13,563 bases of DNA from positions 24,505-38,067 of the forward strand of contig DHKE01000066.1 of NCBI GenBank assembly GCA_002404675.1, written 5' to 3'. The position numbers and the translations under genes were made by a program. Positions 7,215 to 13,563 of the stretch are shown one piece after another (position 1 is the first letter of the stretch; every line of letters begins with the position of its first letter). Source of the stretch: Porphyromonadaceae bacterium UBA4702. GTDB lineage: Bacteria; Bacteroidota; Bacteroidia; Bacteroidales; Muribaculaceae. The notes beneath the pieces were generated by a model. The model searched no databases. It had not been told where the DNA came from and worked only from the letters and a program-made list of their open reading frames with translations.

Positions 7215-7246
7215 CAAAGTTAGTAAAAACTGCGCACCTGCACAAA
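7215..7246 (-). promoter_or_regulatory. Consensus Bacteroidota promoter of the cdsA-udk-lptB-CPBP-holA cluster
   Basis: Read on the minus strand, TTTG (7246-7243) is followed after exactly 20 nt by TAACTTTG (7222-7215). Both boxes match the Bacteroidota -33/-7 consensus perfectly. Transcription should begin near 7208-7212, about 25 nt before the cdsA ATG at 7184. The -33 box starts 2 nt after the priA stop codon. No intrinsic terminator is visible between priA and cdsA, so priA read-through may add to transcription. Confidence 0.8.
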
Positions 7247-7248
7247 TC

Positions 7249-9735
7249 TCAAGAGGGGTCAACGTCATAATACAGGACAAGCTGGCGCATACGTGGGTCG
7301 GCGGCGAGGTGTTGCACATAAATGTCGCGAAGTATTTTCTTGACCTTCGCCATAGATGCCTGAGCCTCGACTTTGAGCATAACCGTCTGGATGTATCTGT
7401 TGGCTACACGCGGTATCAGCGGCGGCTCCGGGCCGAGAACCCTGTTGCCGAACACCTGCATGAGCATCTTGGTGTATGCCACTGCAAGCTGGTTGAGAGT
7501 GTCGCGGTCGCGGTGCTTCATGTAAATAATGATGACCTTGGTGAACGGAGGGTAGCCGAAACGCTGCCTGTCGACAATGGCAGCATTATAGAAGCCTTCG
7601 TAGTCGTGGGCGCATACATAGTGCAGCACTGGATTGTCTGGACTTGTAGTCTGTATCATCACCCTCCCCTTGTCGGCACGCCGTCCGGCACGTCCGGCAA
7701 CTTGCTCGAGCATATTGAATGCACGCTCGTCGCTGCGGAAATCCGGGAAGTTCAGCAATGTGTCGGCACTGACGACACCGACTGTGTCAACCCTTTCGAA
7801 GTCAAGGCCTTTAGACACCATCTGCGTGCCTATAAGTATGTCAGTCTGATGCGACGCGAATTTCTCTATTATATCCTGATAGGCGTTCTTGTTGCGCGTC
7901 GTGTCGAGGTCCATGCGGCTGACGCGGGCTTCGGGGAACTTGTCATGAACTTCCTCGGCTATGCGTTCCGTGCCGTAGCCGTATATCTCGATGCCCGGCA
8001 GTCCGCACGCGGGGCATACTGCCGGCAGCTGTACCGAATAGCCGCAATAATGGCAGCGCAACTGGTTGATAGCCTTATGGTAGACCATCGACACATCACA
8101 GTTCTGGCATTTGGGTTTCCAGCCGCACTCTCCGCACTCCACCATCGGGGCAAAGCCTCGGCGGTTCTGGAACAAAATAGCCTGACGGCGGCTTCCGAGG
8201 CTGCTGCCAACGGCGTTGATGAGCGTGAATGAGAGTGAGCCGTAGACAGTCTTCTGCTTGCGTTGTTTGCGCATATCTACCACCTCGACATCCGGCATCA
8301 CCGCCCCGGAATAACGCTCTGTCAGCTCCACAAGCCCGTATTTGCCGCTCTTTGCCTTGTAATATGTTTCAACAGAGGGGGTTGCAGACCCGAGCAATGT
8401 CTTTGCCCCGTGCATGGAAGCAAGGACTATAGCAGTGTCACGCCCGTTGTATCGGGGCGCAGGGTCGTACTGCTTGAAGGAACTCTCATGCTCCTCGTCG
8501 ACTATGACCAGTCCGAGGTGAGCAAAAGGGAGGAATACCGCCGACCTCGCGCCGAGGGCGACAATAGGCTCATGGCTCGACAATATTCGGCGCCATAGGT
8601 CAACACGCTCATTGTCAGAAAATTTGCTGTGATAAACCACGAGCTTGTCGCCGAAGAAACGGCGAAGCCTGTCGGTCAGCTGCGTGGTAAGAGAAATCTC
8701 GGGGACGAGATACAGCACCTGATTGCCCTGATTGAGTGCTTGCTGTATCAGATGAGTGTATATTTCTGTCTTGCCGCTTCCCGTCACACCTCGAAGCAGG
8801 ACCACATTATGGTCTGTGAACTGAGAGCGTATGCTGTCTAACGCTTCTGTTTGAAGCGGTGACAACGGCGAGAGCGGGGCTGTTTGGTTTTGCTCCGACC
8901 CTCGGTTGAAACGGTTGACAACTTTGGTATAAACCTCAAATATACCCTTGTCTATCAATGCTTTCATGATGCCGGAACTGACAGCGGCAGCATCCGCAAG
9001 TTCCTTCCTCTCTACCTCTCTTAACGGAGAATTGCGCTGCAGCCAACCGCTTTTGTCGAGGTACGTCAGCAGCAGTTTCTCCCTTGCTCGTGCAGTCTTT
9101 GGAATAGAAGCCAGAATATCGTGCAGCGCATTGTCGTCGCCACGGTCACACGTTAGTCGGACAAGTGTTTTCTTGACTGGACGGTAGCGGTCTATAGTGC
9201 GCTCATCGATTTCGACTATGCCGATGTCGAGCAGCTTTGCGACAATAGGCGAAATGGTCTGTATGCCGCATTTGTCCGCCAACTGGTGTAGGTTGAGCCG
9301 CTCCTCGCGTTGCAAAGTAGCGACAATAAGAGCCTGTTTCTCCGTGAGATGCTCAGTTTCGGAAGGCTCGTAGTCCGCATTAAGGCAGACCATTGTCTCG
9401 CTCTCGATTTTCAGCCCTACAGGGAGCGCGGCCTTGAAGACATCGCCGAGAGTACACAGGTAATAGTCGGAAATCCACTGCCACAGCTTCAGCTGCGGGT
9501 AACGGATAATGCTGTCGCTGTCAAGGAGCTGCAATATCTCCTTTACCTCATAATTCTCCGGAGGGTCGTCATGCAGCCCGACAACGAGAGCCGTATAGCA
9601 CTTCCTGTTGCTTTTGCCAAACTGCACATACACCCTCGACCCGATTGAGATGCCATTTTCCATTTCAGGGGGGATGGCGTAGGTAAACGCATCCTGCAGG
9701 GGCAACGGCAATATCACATCTGCAAACAGTGACAT
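7249..9735 (-). CDS. priA: Primosomal protein N', replication restart helicase PriA
   Basis: PriA is the 3'-5' DNA helicase that recognises stalled or collapsed forks and D-loops and reloads the replisome. The 828-residue protein has an N-terminal 3'BD-like domain (FADVILPLPLQDAFTYAIP, 4-22) and a winged-helix-like region up to about 270. The helicase core shows Walker A GVTGSGKTE at 316-324, DEEH box at 413-416, motif III GSATPS at 449-454, GTQMVSKGLDF at 636-646 and QVAGRAGR at 678-685. Eight zinc-binding cysteines lie at 534, 537, 543, 546, 561, 564, 574 and 577. It is longer than the 732-residue E. coli protein. The ATG at 9735 gives the conserved N-terminus. The gap to the upstream barrel gene is 27 nt with no TAnnTTTG element seen, so co-transcription with it is likely. 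Confidence 0.97.
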   Translation of the reverse strand: MSLFADVILPLPLQDAFTYAIPPEMENGISIGSRVYVQFGKSNRKCYTALVVGLHDDPPENYEVKEILQLLDSDSIIRYPQLKLWQWISDYYLCTLGDVFKAALPVGLKIESETMVCLNADYEPSETEHLTEKQALIVATLQREERLNLHQLADKCGIQTISPIVAKLLDIGIVEIDERTIDRYRPVKKTLVRLTCDRGDDNALHDILASIPKTARAREKLLLTYLDKSGWLQRNSPLREVERKELADAAAVSSGIMKALIDKGIFEVYTKVVNRFNRGSEQNQTAPLSPLSPLQTEALDSIRSQFTDHNVVLLRGVTGSGKTEIYTHLIQQALNQGNQVLYLVPEISLTTQLTDRLRRFFGDKLVVYHSKFSDNERVDLWRRILSSHEPIVALGARSAVFLPFAHLGLVIVDEEHESSFKQYDPAPRYNGRDTAIVLASMHGAKTLLGSATPSVETYYKAKSGKYGLVELTERYSGAVMPDVEVVDMRKQRKQKTVYGSLSFTLINAVGSSLGSRRQAILFQNRRGFAPMVECGECGWKPKCQNCDVSMVYHKAINQLRCHYCGYSVQLPAVCPACGLPGIEIYGYGTERIAEEVHDKFPEARVSRMDLDTTRNKNAYQDIIEKFASHQTDILIGTQMVSKGLDFERVDTVGVVSADTLLNFPDFRSDERAFNMLEQVAGRAGRRADKGRVMIQTTSPDNPVLHYVCAHDYEGFYNAAIVDRQRFGYPPFTKVIIIYMKHRDRDTLNQLAVAYTKMLMQVFGNRVLGPEPPLIPRVANRYIQTVMLKVEAQASMAKVKKILRDIYVQHLAADPRMRQLVLYYDVDPS

Positions 9736-9762
9736 CAGAGCGAGCGGTTATAAACGGCGAGG

Positions 9763-10374
9763 TCAGAACAGGTAGGTCACGCCGACATTCCAAGTGGAGG
9801 GACGCGCCGAGTAATTGTCGAGCTTGACAGTTCGCATCTCGTAGGAAACGCCGAGGTCATACGACCCGAAAATCTGCCACCGCTCGCATATCTCCGCGCC
9901 AAGGCCGAACTGAATGGCGACCGTGCCGCCGGGGTATTCCAACGCCTTGACATCATTGTCATCGACATGGAACGTGAACACGGGGCCAGCAAAGACAAAC
10001 GGCGCTAAATAACGTTCCAGGCCAGAAAGGCGCGTATACTTGAAACGCAGGTGCAACGGTATCTGAATGGTGTGCAGCCAAACCTGCTCATTGCCGAAGC
10101 CGTCCGATGCCCAGACTTTCTTGTCGCCGAAATTGATTTTCGAGCCGTGCATGCTGTAGTTCAGCCCGAAATCCACACCGAAGCCGATGCCCGGGAACAT
10201 CAGCTCGCCCATGAGGCCTGCCTGAAATCCGGTAGACATCCTGACATCAGCGATATGCTGCTTGAACCGGTAGGAGGTGAAATTAGCACCCGCAACCGGT
10301 CCCCAGCGAAATTCGGCAGAGGCGGTGACGGCCGTCAGGCACATCACCACCCCGAGTAATATCTTCTTAATCAT
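9763..10374 (-). CDS. Small outer-membrane beta-barrel protein (PorT-like, OMP_b-brl_2 type), copy 1
   Basis: This 203-residue protein has a clear signal peptide (MIKKILLGVVMCLTAVTASA, cleavage near residue 20, then EFRWGPVAGANF). Repeating amphipathic strands follow: IQIPLHLRFKY, APFVFAGPVFTF, VAIQFGLGAEI and WQIFGSYDLGVSYEM. It ends in an aromatic residue (WNVGVTYLF), typical of outer-membrane barrels recognised by BamA. Size and pattern fit the roughly 8-strand PorT-like family common in Bacteroidota (PF13568). PorT itself is a T9SS component, but most family members have no known role, so I do not call it PorT. It is a tandem paralogue of the next gene, 37 nt downstream of that gene's stop, and probably shares its transcript. 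A spacer of 27 nt separates it from priA. Confidence 0.87.
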   Translation of the reverse strand: MIKKILLGVVMCLTAVTASAEFRWGPVAGANFTSYRFKQHIADVRMSTGFQAGLMGELMFPGIGFGVDFGLNYSMHGSKINFGDKKVWASDGFGNEQVWLHTIQIPLHLRFKYTRLSGLERYLAPFVFAGPVFTFHVDDNDVKALEYPGGTVAIQFGLGAEICERWQIFGSYDLGVSYEMRTVKLDNYSARPSTWNVGVTYLF

Positions 10375-10411
10375 TCAGTTGATTATAAGATTGTCGTTGT
10401 TTCGTCTGGCA

Positions 10412-11035
10412 TCAGAACAGCCAAGCGGCTGTCACTGTCCAGTAATTGTTCTTCACCTTGTAGTCATCAACAGTTGTTACGCCAAATTCCTTGGCGATGT
10501 TGTTCATGCCGAAGCCGTAGCTGCCGCCTATCTGCAGGTGGTTGATGAGTTCGACACCGACGCCGATGTTCCAAGCGCACTGGAACTTCTTGGTTGCGAA
10601 CACATTGTCATCGCCGCCGAGTTTGAATGCGAATGACGGACCTGTAAACAGGTACGGTGAAACCACATTGCTTACAGCTGGGATGCTGAACTTGTACTTA
10701 AGGTTGACTGGAATCTCGAAGAAGTCCTTGGAGTTGCCGTTGTCAACGAGTTTGTCGTTTTCATCAATTGAAGCGTTGAACAATTCAGCATTCATGCGGG
10801 TGTACATCAGCGAGGCGTCAAAGCCAAGGCCAATGAGTGGGACGGTGAACTCAACCATTGCGCCGCCGGTGAAGCCGCAGCCGTTGTCAGACGAAAAATT
10901 GTCGCTGAGGTTGTCTATGTGCAGACTGTTGAGGTTGAGGCCGGCTTTCACGCCGAAACGGAACTGTGCGTTTGCACTGCCGGCAACAGCAAGAGCGACC
11001 AGCATCAGCACAAGTAATCTCTTGATACTTTTCAT
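10412..11035 (-). CDS. Small outer-membrane beta-barrel protein (PorT-like, OMP_b-brl_2 type), copy 2
   Basis: This 207-residue protein starts MKSIKRLLVLMLVALAVAGS, a signal peptide cleaved after SANA, giving QFRFGVKAGLNL at the mature N-terminus. It parallels copy 1 along its length: FEIPVNLKYKF against IQIPLHLRFKY, SPYLFTGPSFAF against APFVFAGPVFTF, WNIGVGVELINHLQIGGSYGFG against a matching segment, and a C-terminal WTVTAAWLF ending in Phe. Acidic loop segments (ASIDENDKLVDNG, KLGGDDN) probably face outside. An upstream ATG at 11122 would put 29 residues before the signal peptide and lies upstream of the -7 element, so 11035 is used. It is likely the first gene of a transcript running through copy 1 and perhaps priA. 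Its function is unknown; it is not necessarily PorT. Confidence 0.88.
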   Translation of the reverse strand: MKSIKRLLVLMLVALAVAGSANAQFRFGVKAGLNLNSLHIDNLSDNFSSDNGCGFTGGAMVEFTVPLIGLGFDASLMYTRMNAELFNASIDENDKLVDNGNSKDFFEIPVNLKYKFSIPAVSNVVSPYLFTGPSFAFKLGGDDNVFATKKFQCAWNIGVGVELINHLQIGGSYGFGMNNIAKEFGVTTVDDYKVKNNYWTVTAAWLF

Positions 11036-11067
11036 GTCAGTAGAGTGTATTATGGTTATATATGTTG

Positions 11068-11075
11068 CAAAGGTA
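11068..11075 (-). promoter_or_regulatory. Bacteroidota -7 element (TACCTTTG) for the barrel genes
   Basis: Positions 11075-11068 on the minus strand read TACCTTTG, matching TAnnTTTG. They lie 32 bases before the ATG at 11035. No TTTG-like -33 box is seen 19-21 nt upstream, so it may be a weaker or activator-dependent promoter. Confidence 0.6.
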
Positions 11076-11187
11076 GTAAAAATCCCTGATAACCGAGCAC
11101 TGCACATACCTTTTGAAGGCAATACGGAGAGAAATCACCTCCCAGACAAGTAATAAACAATAAGTTGTGTTATGCAGTTGTAAAAAT

Positions 11188-11194
11188 GGGGGGG
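11188..11194 (+). repeat. Homopolymeric G7 tract beside the promoter of the T9SS cargo gene
   Basis: Seven consecutive G residues end 2 nt before the proposed -33 box. A second G5 run (11208-11212) lies inside the 20-nt spacer between -33 and -7. Such tracts can change length by slippage, but seven and five are short and nothing here proves variation. Confidence 0.4.
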
Positions 11195-11196
11195 TA

Positions 11197-11228
11197 ATTG
11201 CATAGGAGGGGGATTATGCTTAACTTTA
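11197..11228 (+). promoter_or_regulatory. Probable promoter of the T9SS cargo gene (ATTG-N20-TAACTTTA)
   Basis: ATTG at 11197-11200 and TAACTTTA at 11221-11228 are each one mismatch from the Bacteroidota -33 (TTTG) and -7 (TAnnTTTG) consensus. They are spaced by exactly 20 nt. Transcription would begin near 11232-11236, about 35 nt before the ATG at 11267. The rest of the divergent intergenic region (11036-11266) shows no gene. Confidence 0.5.
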
Positions 11229-11266
11229 CTGCGACAAAAATCAACTACACTCTAATACATCACATT

Positions 11267-13441
11267 ATGACGAAAATCCTACTATCAGTCCTAATGGCGT
11301 TTGCCTCCATTTCGATGGCGGCATACGCGCCAGCCAACCGCACCGCCGACCGGCTCGCAAAGCCCGGCGAGCTGAAACACTCCAAGTTCACGCCGGCAAA
11401 CGCCAGAATGCACAAGCCGACGAAGGCGGACGGACAGCTCTTCAAGGTGAATGTAACGTTCGACTTCAAAGAGGGCGAGTTCTCACCGTACTACGCCATC
11501 TACAATGAGAACGTCTACAACGAAATGTGGCCTGAAGAAAACGCGGGCGTATTTGAGGTGCCGGTCGGCACATACGACCTCTGCGGACAGTGCTGGAATC
11601 AAAACGGGGAAGTGCTGACCATGTTCAAAGAAAGCGTCACAATCACTGGAGACACTGAAATCCACTTCTCGACCGACGAGGCGACTCTCTGTGTAACATC
11701 AGACGGCTACTTGCCGGACGGCAGAAAGGTCTCGTTGGGGATACTCACCGACCCGGAGAACTTTGAAATTGACTATACCAATGCAACTGCCGACATTTTG
11801 GTGAGTTCAACTGTAGTATACCGCAAGAATGTAGGCTCCATAGCAACAGGTGTCCGCATGGCGAATTTCGGAATGAGTGAAGAAGAAGTCAATTCAATAT
11901 CGCGCCTGATAGTGTCACCTCTCAGCGACAACTATACAGTTTGCACGACTGCACTGGTAGGAGCTGACGAAAAGTGCTATGTACTTGAAATCACGGGAAC
12001 CGGCACCGAGAAAACCACAATCCGCAATGAAGCTCCATTCGTGATGTATCAGGATGATTTCGTACACTCGCCTGTCCATGACGAAATTGGCTGCGAAAAG
12101 TACAAAAGCCATGTGACATGCGCAGGTTGGATAAACGAAGTTACACTCGGCGGAGGCGGAATTGATCTCACATACGACAATCCGGAAGTATGGATTTCTG
12201 CAGGCACGCCAGACCCCGATGCGGAAGTGCGCATACAGACTGTTGTCACAGTCGGAAACTACGAGTTCCACAAGATAATGAAGGACAGTGAAGGCTTCGA
12301 GTATGACGCCATGGCAGCAACCATGGGACTTCCCGTAAGGCGCGTCCAGGACGGCTGGGAGTACATCAACAACAACCACTCCGAGTGCGGCAACTACTCT
12401 TTCCAATGCCCCGAGGAGGACGTAGATGTCACAGAGTTCCCAGGGCATCCGGCGTATACCTTCACTACAGCCACCAAGGGTCAGATATACGGAGACTCAG
12501 CACCCCTTAATTCTGTCATGATCCAGAAGAATGCTTACGGAGAAGAAACAATAATCTATGTTGAGCCGGCATACATCGGTCGCCTTGGAGAAGTTCGCGG
12601 CGCAGATTATGCCTGTGTCAAGACTGACTTCTCATATAACGGTGAGGCAAAACTCACTAACAGCTCTGATTATCTGGGCAGCGATTGGCAGTATAATTGG
12701 TCTACCGACGGACACGCGCCCGGCAAAATCGACATCACATTCCGCAACGACAACATAATTGTTGACGGCCTTCAGGGCAAGAACGTCACTGAAGTTAGCT
12801 ATGACGAGCGTAATGAAGACGTTACCGCGCCGACACTTCAGATGCTCATATTCAAGGACAAGGACGGCAAAGTTATCGACCGCTTCGACAATGCAGCTGA
12901 CGGCACAATGTACTTCTCTGGAGGCGACTTCCAGTGGCACAGCGACGACCGTTTCTACTTCACATACGAGAAGGCAGAACCGAAAGTGGAATACGCGCCT
13001 TACGGCGAGGATTCGTTCACAGCGCTCGAAGTCAGCGCAATCCCCGAACTGTTCTTCATGCCCGGTTTCGGCGACTGCTACTCTACAAACCTTGCCAAGG
13101 TTGACCGTCCGAGCCGCACCGGCTGGTTTGACCTGCGCATTGAGATGACCGACAAGGCCGGCAACCGCCAGTGCCAGACTATCTCCCCCGCGTTCAAAAT
13201 CAACGCCCTCTCAGGCATCGCATCTGTCAGCGACGACAATGTGAAGGTATGGGTGGCTGACCGTGAAATCCGCACCGAGGGCGCAGACGGAGCAACTATG
13301 GAAGTGTACTCCGTATCAGGACAGAAAATGGCATCCACACAGGCCGACCGCATCGACGCATCAGCATGGACACCGGGCATATATGTAGTCCGCATCGCCA
13401 CAGCTGACACGACAAGCACACACAAGGTGGCAATCAAGTAA
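11267..13441 (+). CDS. Secreted protein of unknown function with T9SS type A C-terminal sorting domain
   Basis: This 724-residue protein is probably exported by Sec and then across the outer membrane by the type IX secretion system. Residues 1-21 (MTKILLSVLMAFASISMAAYA) are a signal peptide with a putative cleavage at 19-21. A basic, Pro/Ala-rich linker to about 57 follows. Then comes a beta-rich region starting LFKVNVTFDFKEGEFSPYY, which may be an Ig-like or similar sandwich domain. A long middle region (to about 640) matches no catalytic family I recognise. It includes ELFFMPGFGDCYSTNL and GWFDLRIEMTDKAGN, the latter Ig-like. Residues 649-724 look like a Por sorting domain: KVWVADREIRTEG, MEVYSVSGQKMAS, ASAWTPGIYVVRIAT and a final KVAIK (family TIGR04183). 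Such proteins are usually cleaved by PorU and anchored to A-LPS or released. The ATG at 11267 is chosen because the signal peptide begins there; one at 11198 would overlap the promoter. It is a single-gene unit with its own terminator. Confidence 0.85.
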   Translation: MTKILLSVLMAFASISMAAYAPANRTADRLAKPGELKHSKFTPANARMHKPTKADGQLFKVNVTFDFKEGEFSPYYAIYNENVYNEMWPEENAGVFEVPVGTYDLCGQCWNQNGEVLTMFKESVTITGDTEIHFSTDEATLCVTSDGYLPDGRKVSLGILTDPENFEIDYTNATADILVSSTVVYRKNVGSIATGVRMANFGMSEEEVNSISRLIVSPLSDNYTVCTTALVGADEKCYVLEITGTGTEKTTIRNEAPFVMYQDDFVHSPVHDEIGCEKYKSHVTCAGWINEVTLGGGGIDLTYDNPEVWISAGTPDPDAEVRIQTVVTVGNYEFHKIMKDSEGFEYDAMAATMGLPVRRVQDGWEYINNNHSECGNYSFQCPEEDVDVTEFPGHPAYTFTTATKGQIYGDSAPLNSVMIQKNAYGEETIIYVEPAYIGRLGEVRGADYACVKTDFSYNGEAKLTNSSDYLGSDWQYNWSTDGHAPGKIDITFRNDNIIVDGLQGKNVTEVSYDERNEDVTAPTLQMLIFKDKDGKVIDRFDNAADGTMYFSGGDFQWHSDDRFYFTYEKAEPKVEYAPYGEDSFTALEVSAIPELFFMPGFGDCYSTNLAKVDRPSRTGWFDLRIEMTDKAGNRQCQTISPAFKINALSGIASVSDDNVKVWVADREIRTEGADGATMEVYSVSGQKMASTQADRIDASAWTPGIYVVRIATADTTSTHKVAIK

Positions 13442-13468
13442 TTGAAACCATAATCCCCACCAATCGGA

Positions 13469-13497
13469 GGGTGTGCCAAAATCAGCACACCCTTTTT
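13469..13497 (+). terminator. Intrinsic terminator of the T9SS cargo gene
   Basis: GGGTGTGC (13469-13476) pairs perfectly with GCACACCC (13485-13492) across an 8-nt loop (CAAAATCA), and TTTTT follows at 13493-13497. A13468 and T13493 can add a ninth pair. It begins 27 nt after the stop codon. It is the only clear intrinsic terminator in the window. Confidence 0.92.
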
Positions 13498-13549
13498 ATG
13501 TACAGTTAAGTCGCTGCAAATTAAACGATTGATATTATCTCCCTGCGGA

Positions 13550-13563
13550 CACGGCACGCCGTG
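13550..13563. repeat. Perfect palindrome CACGGC-AC-GCCGTG cut by the window edge
   Basis: CACGGC (13550-13555) and GCCGTG (13558-13563) are perfect inverse arms with a 2-nt spacer. They are preceded by GGA, so the repeat could extend if the next bases are TCC. It lies in the non-coding DNA after the terminator; the stretch 13498-13549 shows no gene. It could be the edge of a dispersed palindromic (REP-like) element, which cannot be settled from one copy. Confidence 0.5.

Noticed and set aside
7177..8232. A 351-codon open frame on the + strand inside priA and over the cdsA promoter
   Set aside because: It is antisense to strongly supported PriA helicase and zinc motifs, its protein has no recognisable domain, and it crosses the cdsA promoter. 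It is a frame shadow of G+C-rich coding sequence.
9763..11035. Naming either barrel PorT
   Set aside because: The family includes many barrels of unknown role. No other T9SS core gene is adjacent, so the fold can be supported but not the PorT name.
10542..11153. A 203-codon + strand open frame opposite the second barrel gene
   Set aside because: It is antisense to a gene with a clear signal peptide and barrel pattern, and no promoter or motif supports it.
11915..12448. A 177-codon minus-strand open frame inside the T9SS cargo gene
   Set aside because: It is a shadow frame within a long, well-bounded gene with promoter, signal peptide, sorting domain and terminator.
1..13563. tRNA, rRNA, CRISPR array, insertion sequence or prophage
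   Set aside because: No cloverleaf, rRNA segment, regularly spaced repeat, transposase, integrase or flanking direct repeats were seen on reading both strands.

Overview
The window reads as an ordinary chromosomal stretch of a Bacteroidota gut-type bacterium, order Bacteroidales. A Muribaculaceae-like genome is my best guess, but the family is not proven. Four things support the order. The truncated PurL is the long single-chain type and looks very close to Bacteroides PurL as I remember it. Several intergenic regions carry the Bacteroidota sigma factor -7 element TAnnTTTG, three of them with a -33 partner exactly 20 nt upstream. One protein ends in a type IX secretion (T9SS, Por) C-terminal sorting domain. 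There are also tandem PorT-like small outer-membrane barrels. I see no tRNA, rRNA, CRISPR array, integrase or insertion sequence.

Layout from left to right. Positions 1-1013 (-) hold the first 337 codons of purL, cut by the window edge. A 304-bp divergent intergenic region follows (1014-1317), with a promoter facing each way. A single + strand gene at 1318-2802 encodes a Wzx/MATE-like polysaccharide flippase. It converges on a compact five-gene minus-strand cluster, listed in transcription order: cdsA (7184-6297), udk (6278-5670), lptB (5662-4748), a CPBP-family membrane protease (4748-3816) and holA (3852-2809). The cluster is led by a consensus-like promoter at 7215-7246. Its junctions are 18 nt, 7 nt, a 1-nt TGATG overlap, and either a 37-nt overlap or a TAATG overlap depending on the holA start.

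Upstream of that, also on the minus strand, are priA (9735-7249) and two paralogous outer-membrane beta-barrel genes (10374-9763 and 11035-10412), possibly one transcript from a promoter near 11068-11075. A second divergent intergenic region (11036-11266) separates them from a + strand gene (11267-13441) encoding a 724-residue secreted T9SS cargo protein of unknown function. That gene ends in a clear intrinsic terminator. The last 14 bases are a perfect palindrome cut by the window edge.

Functionally, most genes are housekeeping: purine synthesis, pyrimidine salvage, phospholipid synthesis, LPS export and replication/restart. The envelope theme recurs (CdsA, LptB, flippase, barrels, T9SS cargo), but nothing shows that these genes form one system. 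I do not find a convincing undescribed multi-gene system. The most novel items are the T9SS cargo protein and its G-tract-containing promoter, the acidic N-terminal extension of LptB, the translational coupling across lptB-CPBP-holA, and the leader hairpin before the flippase.
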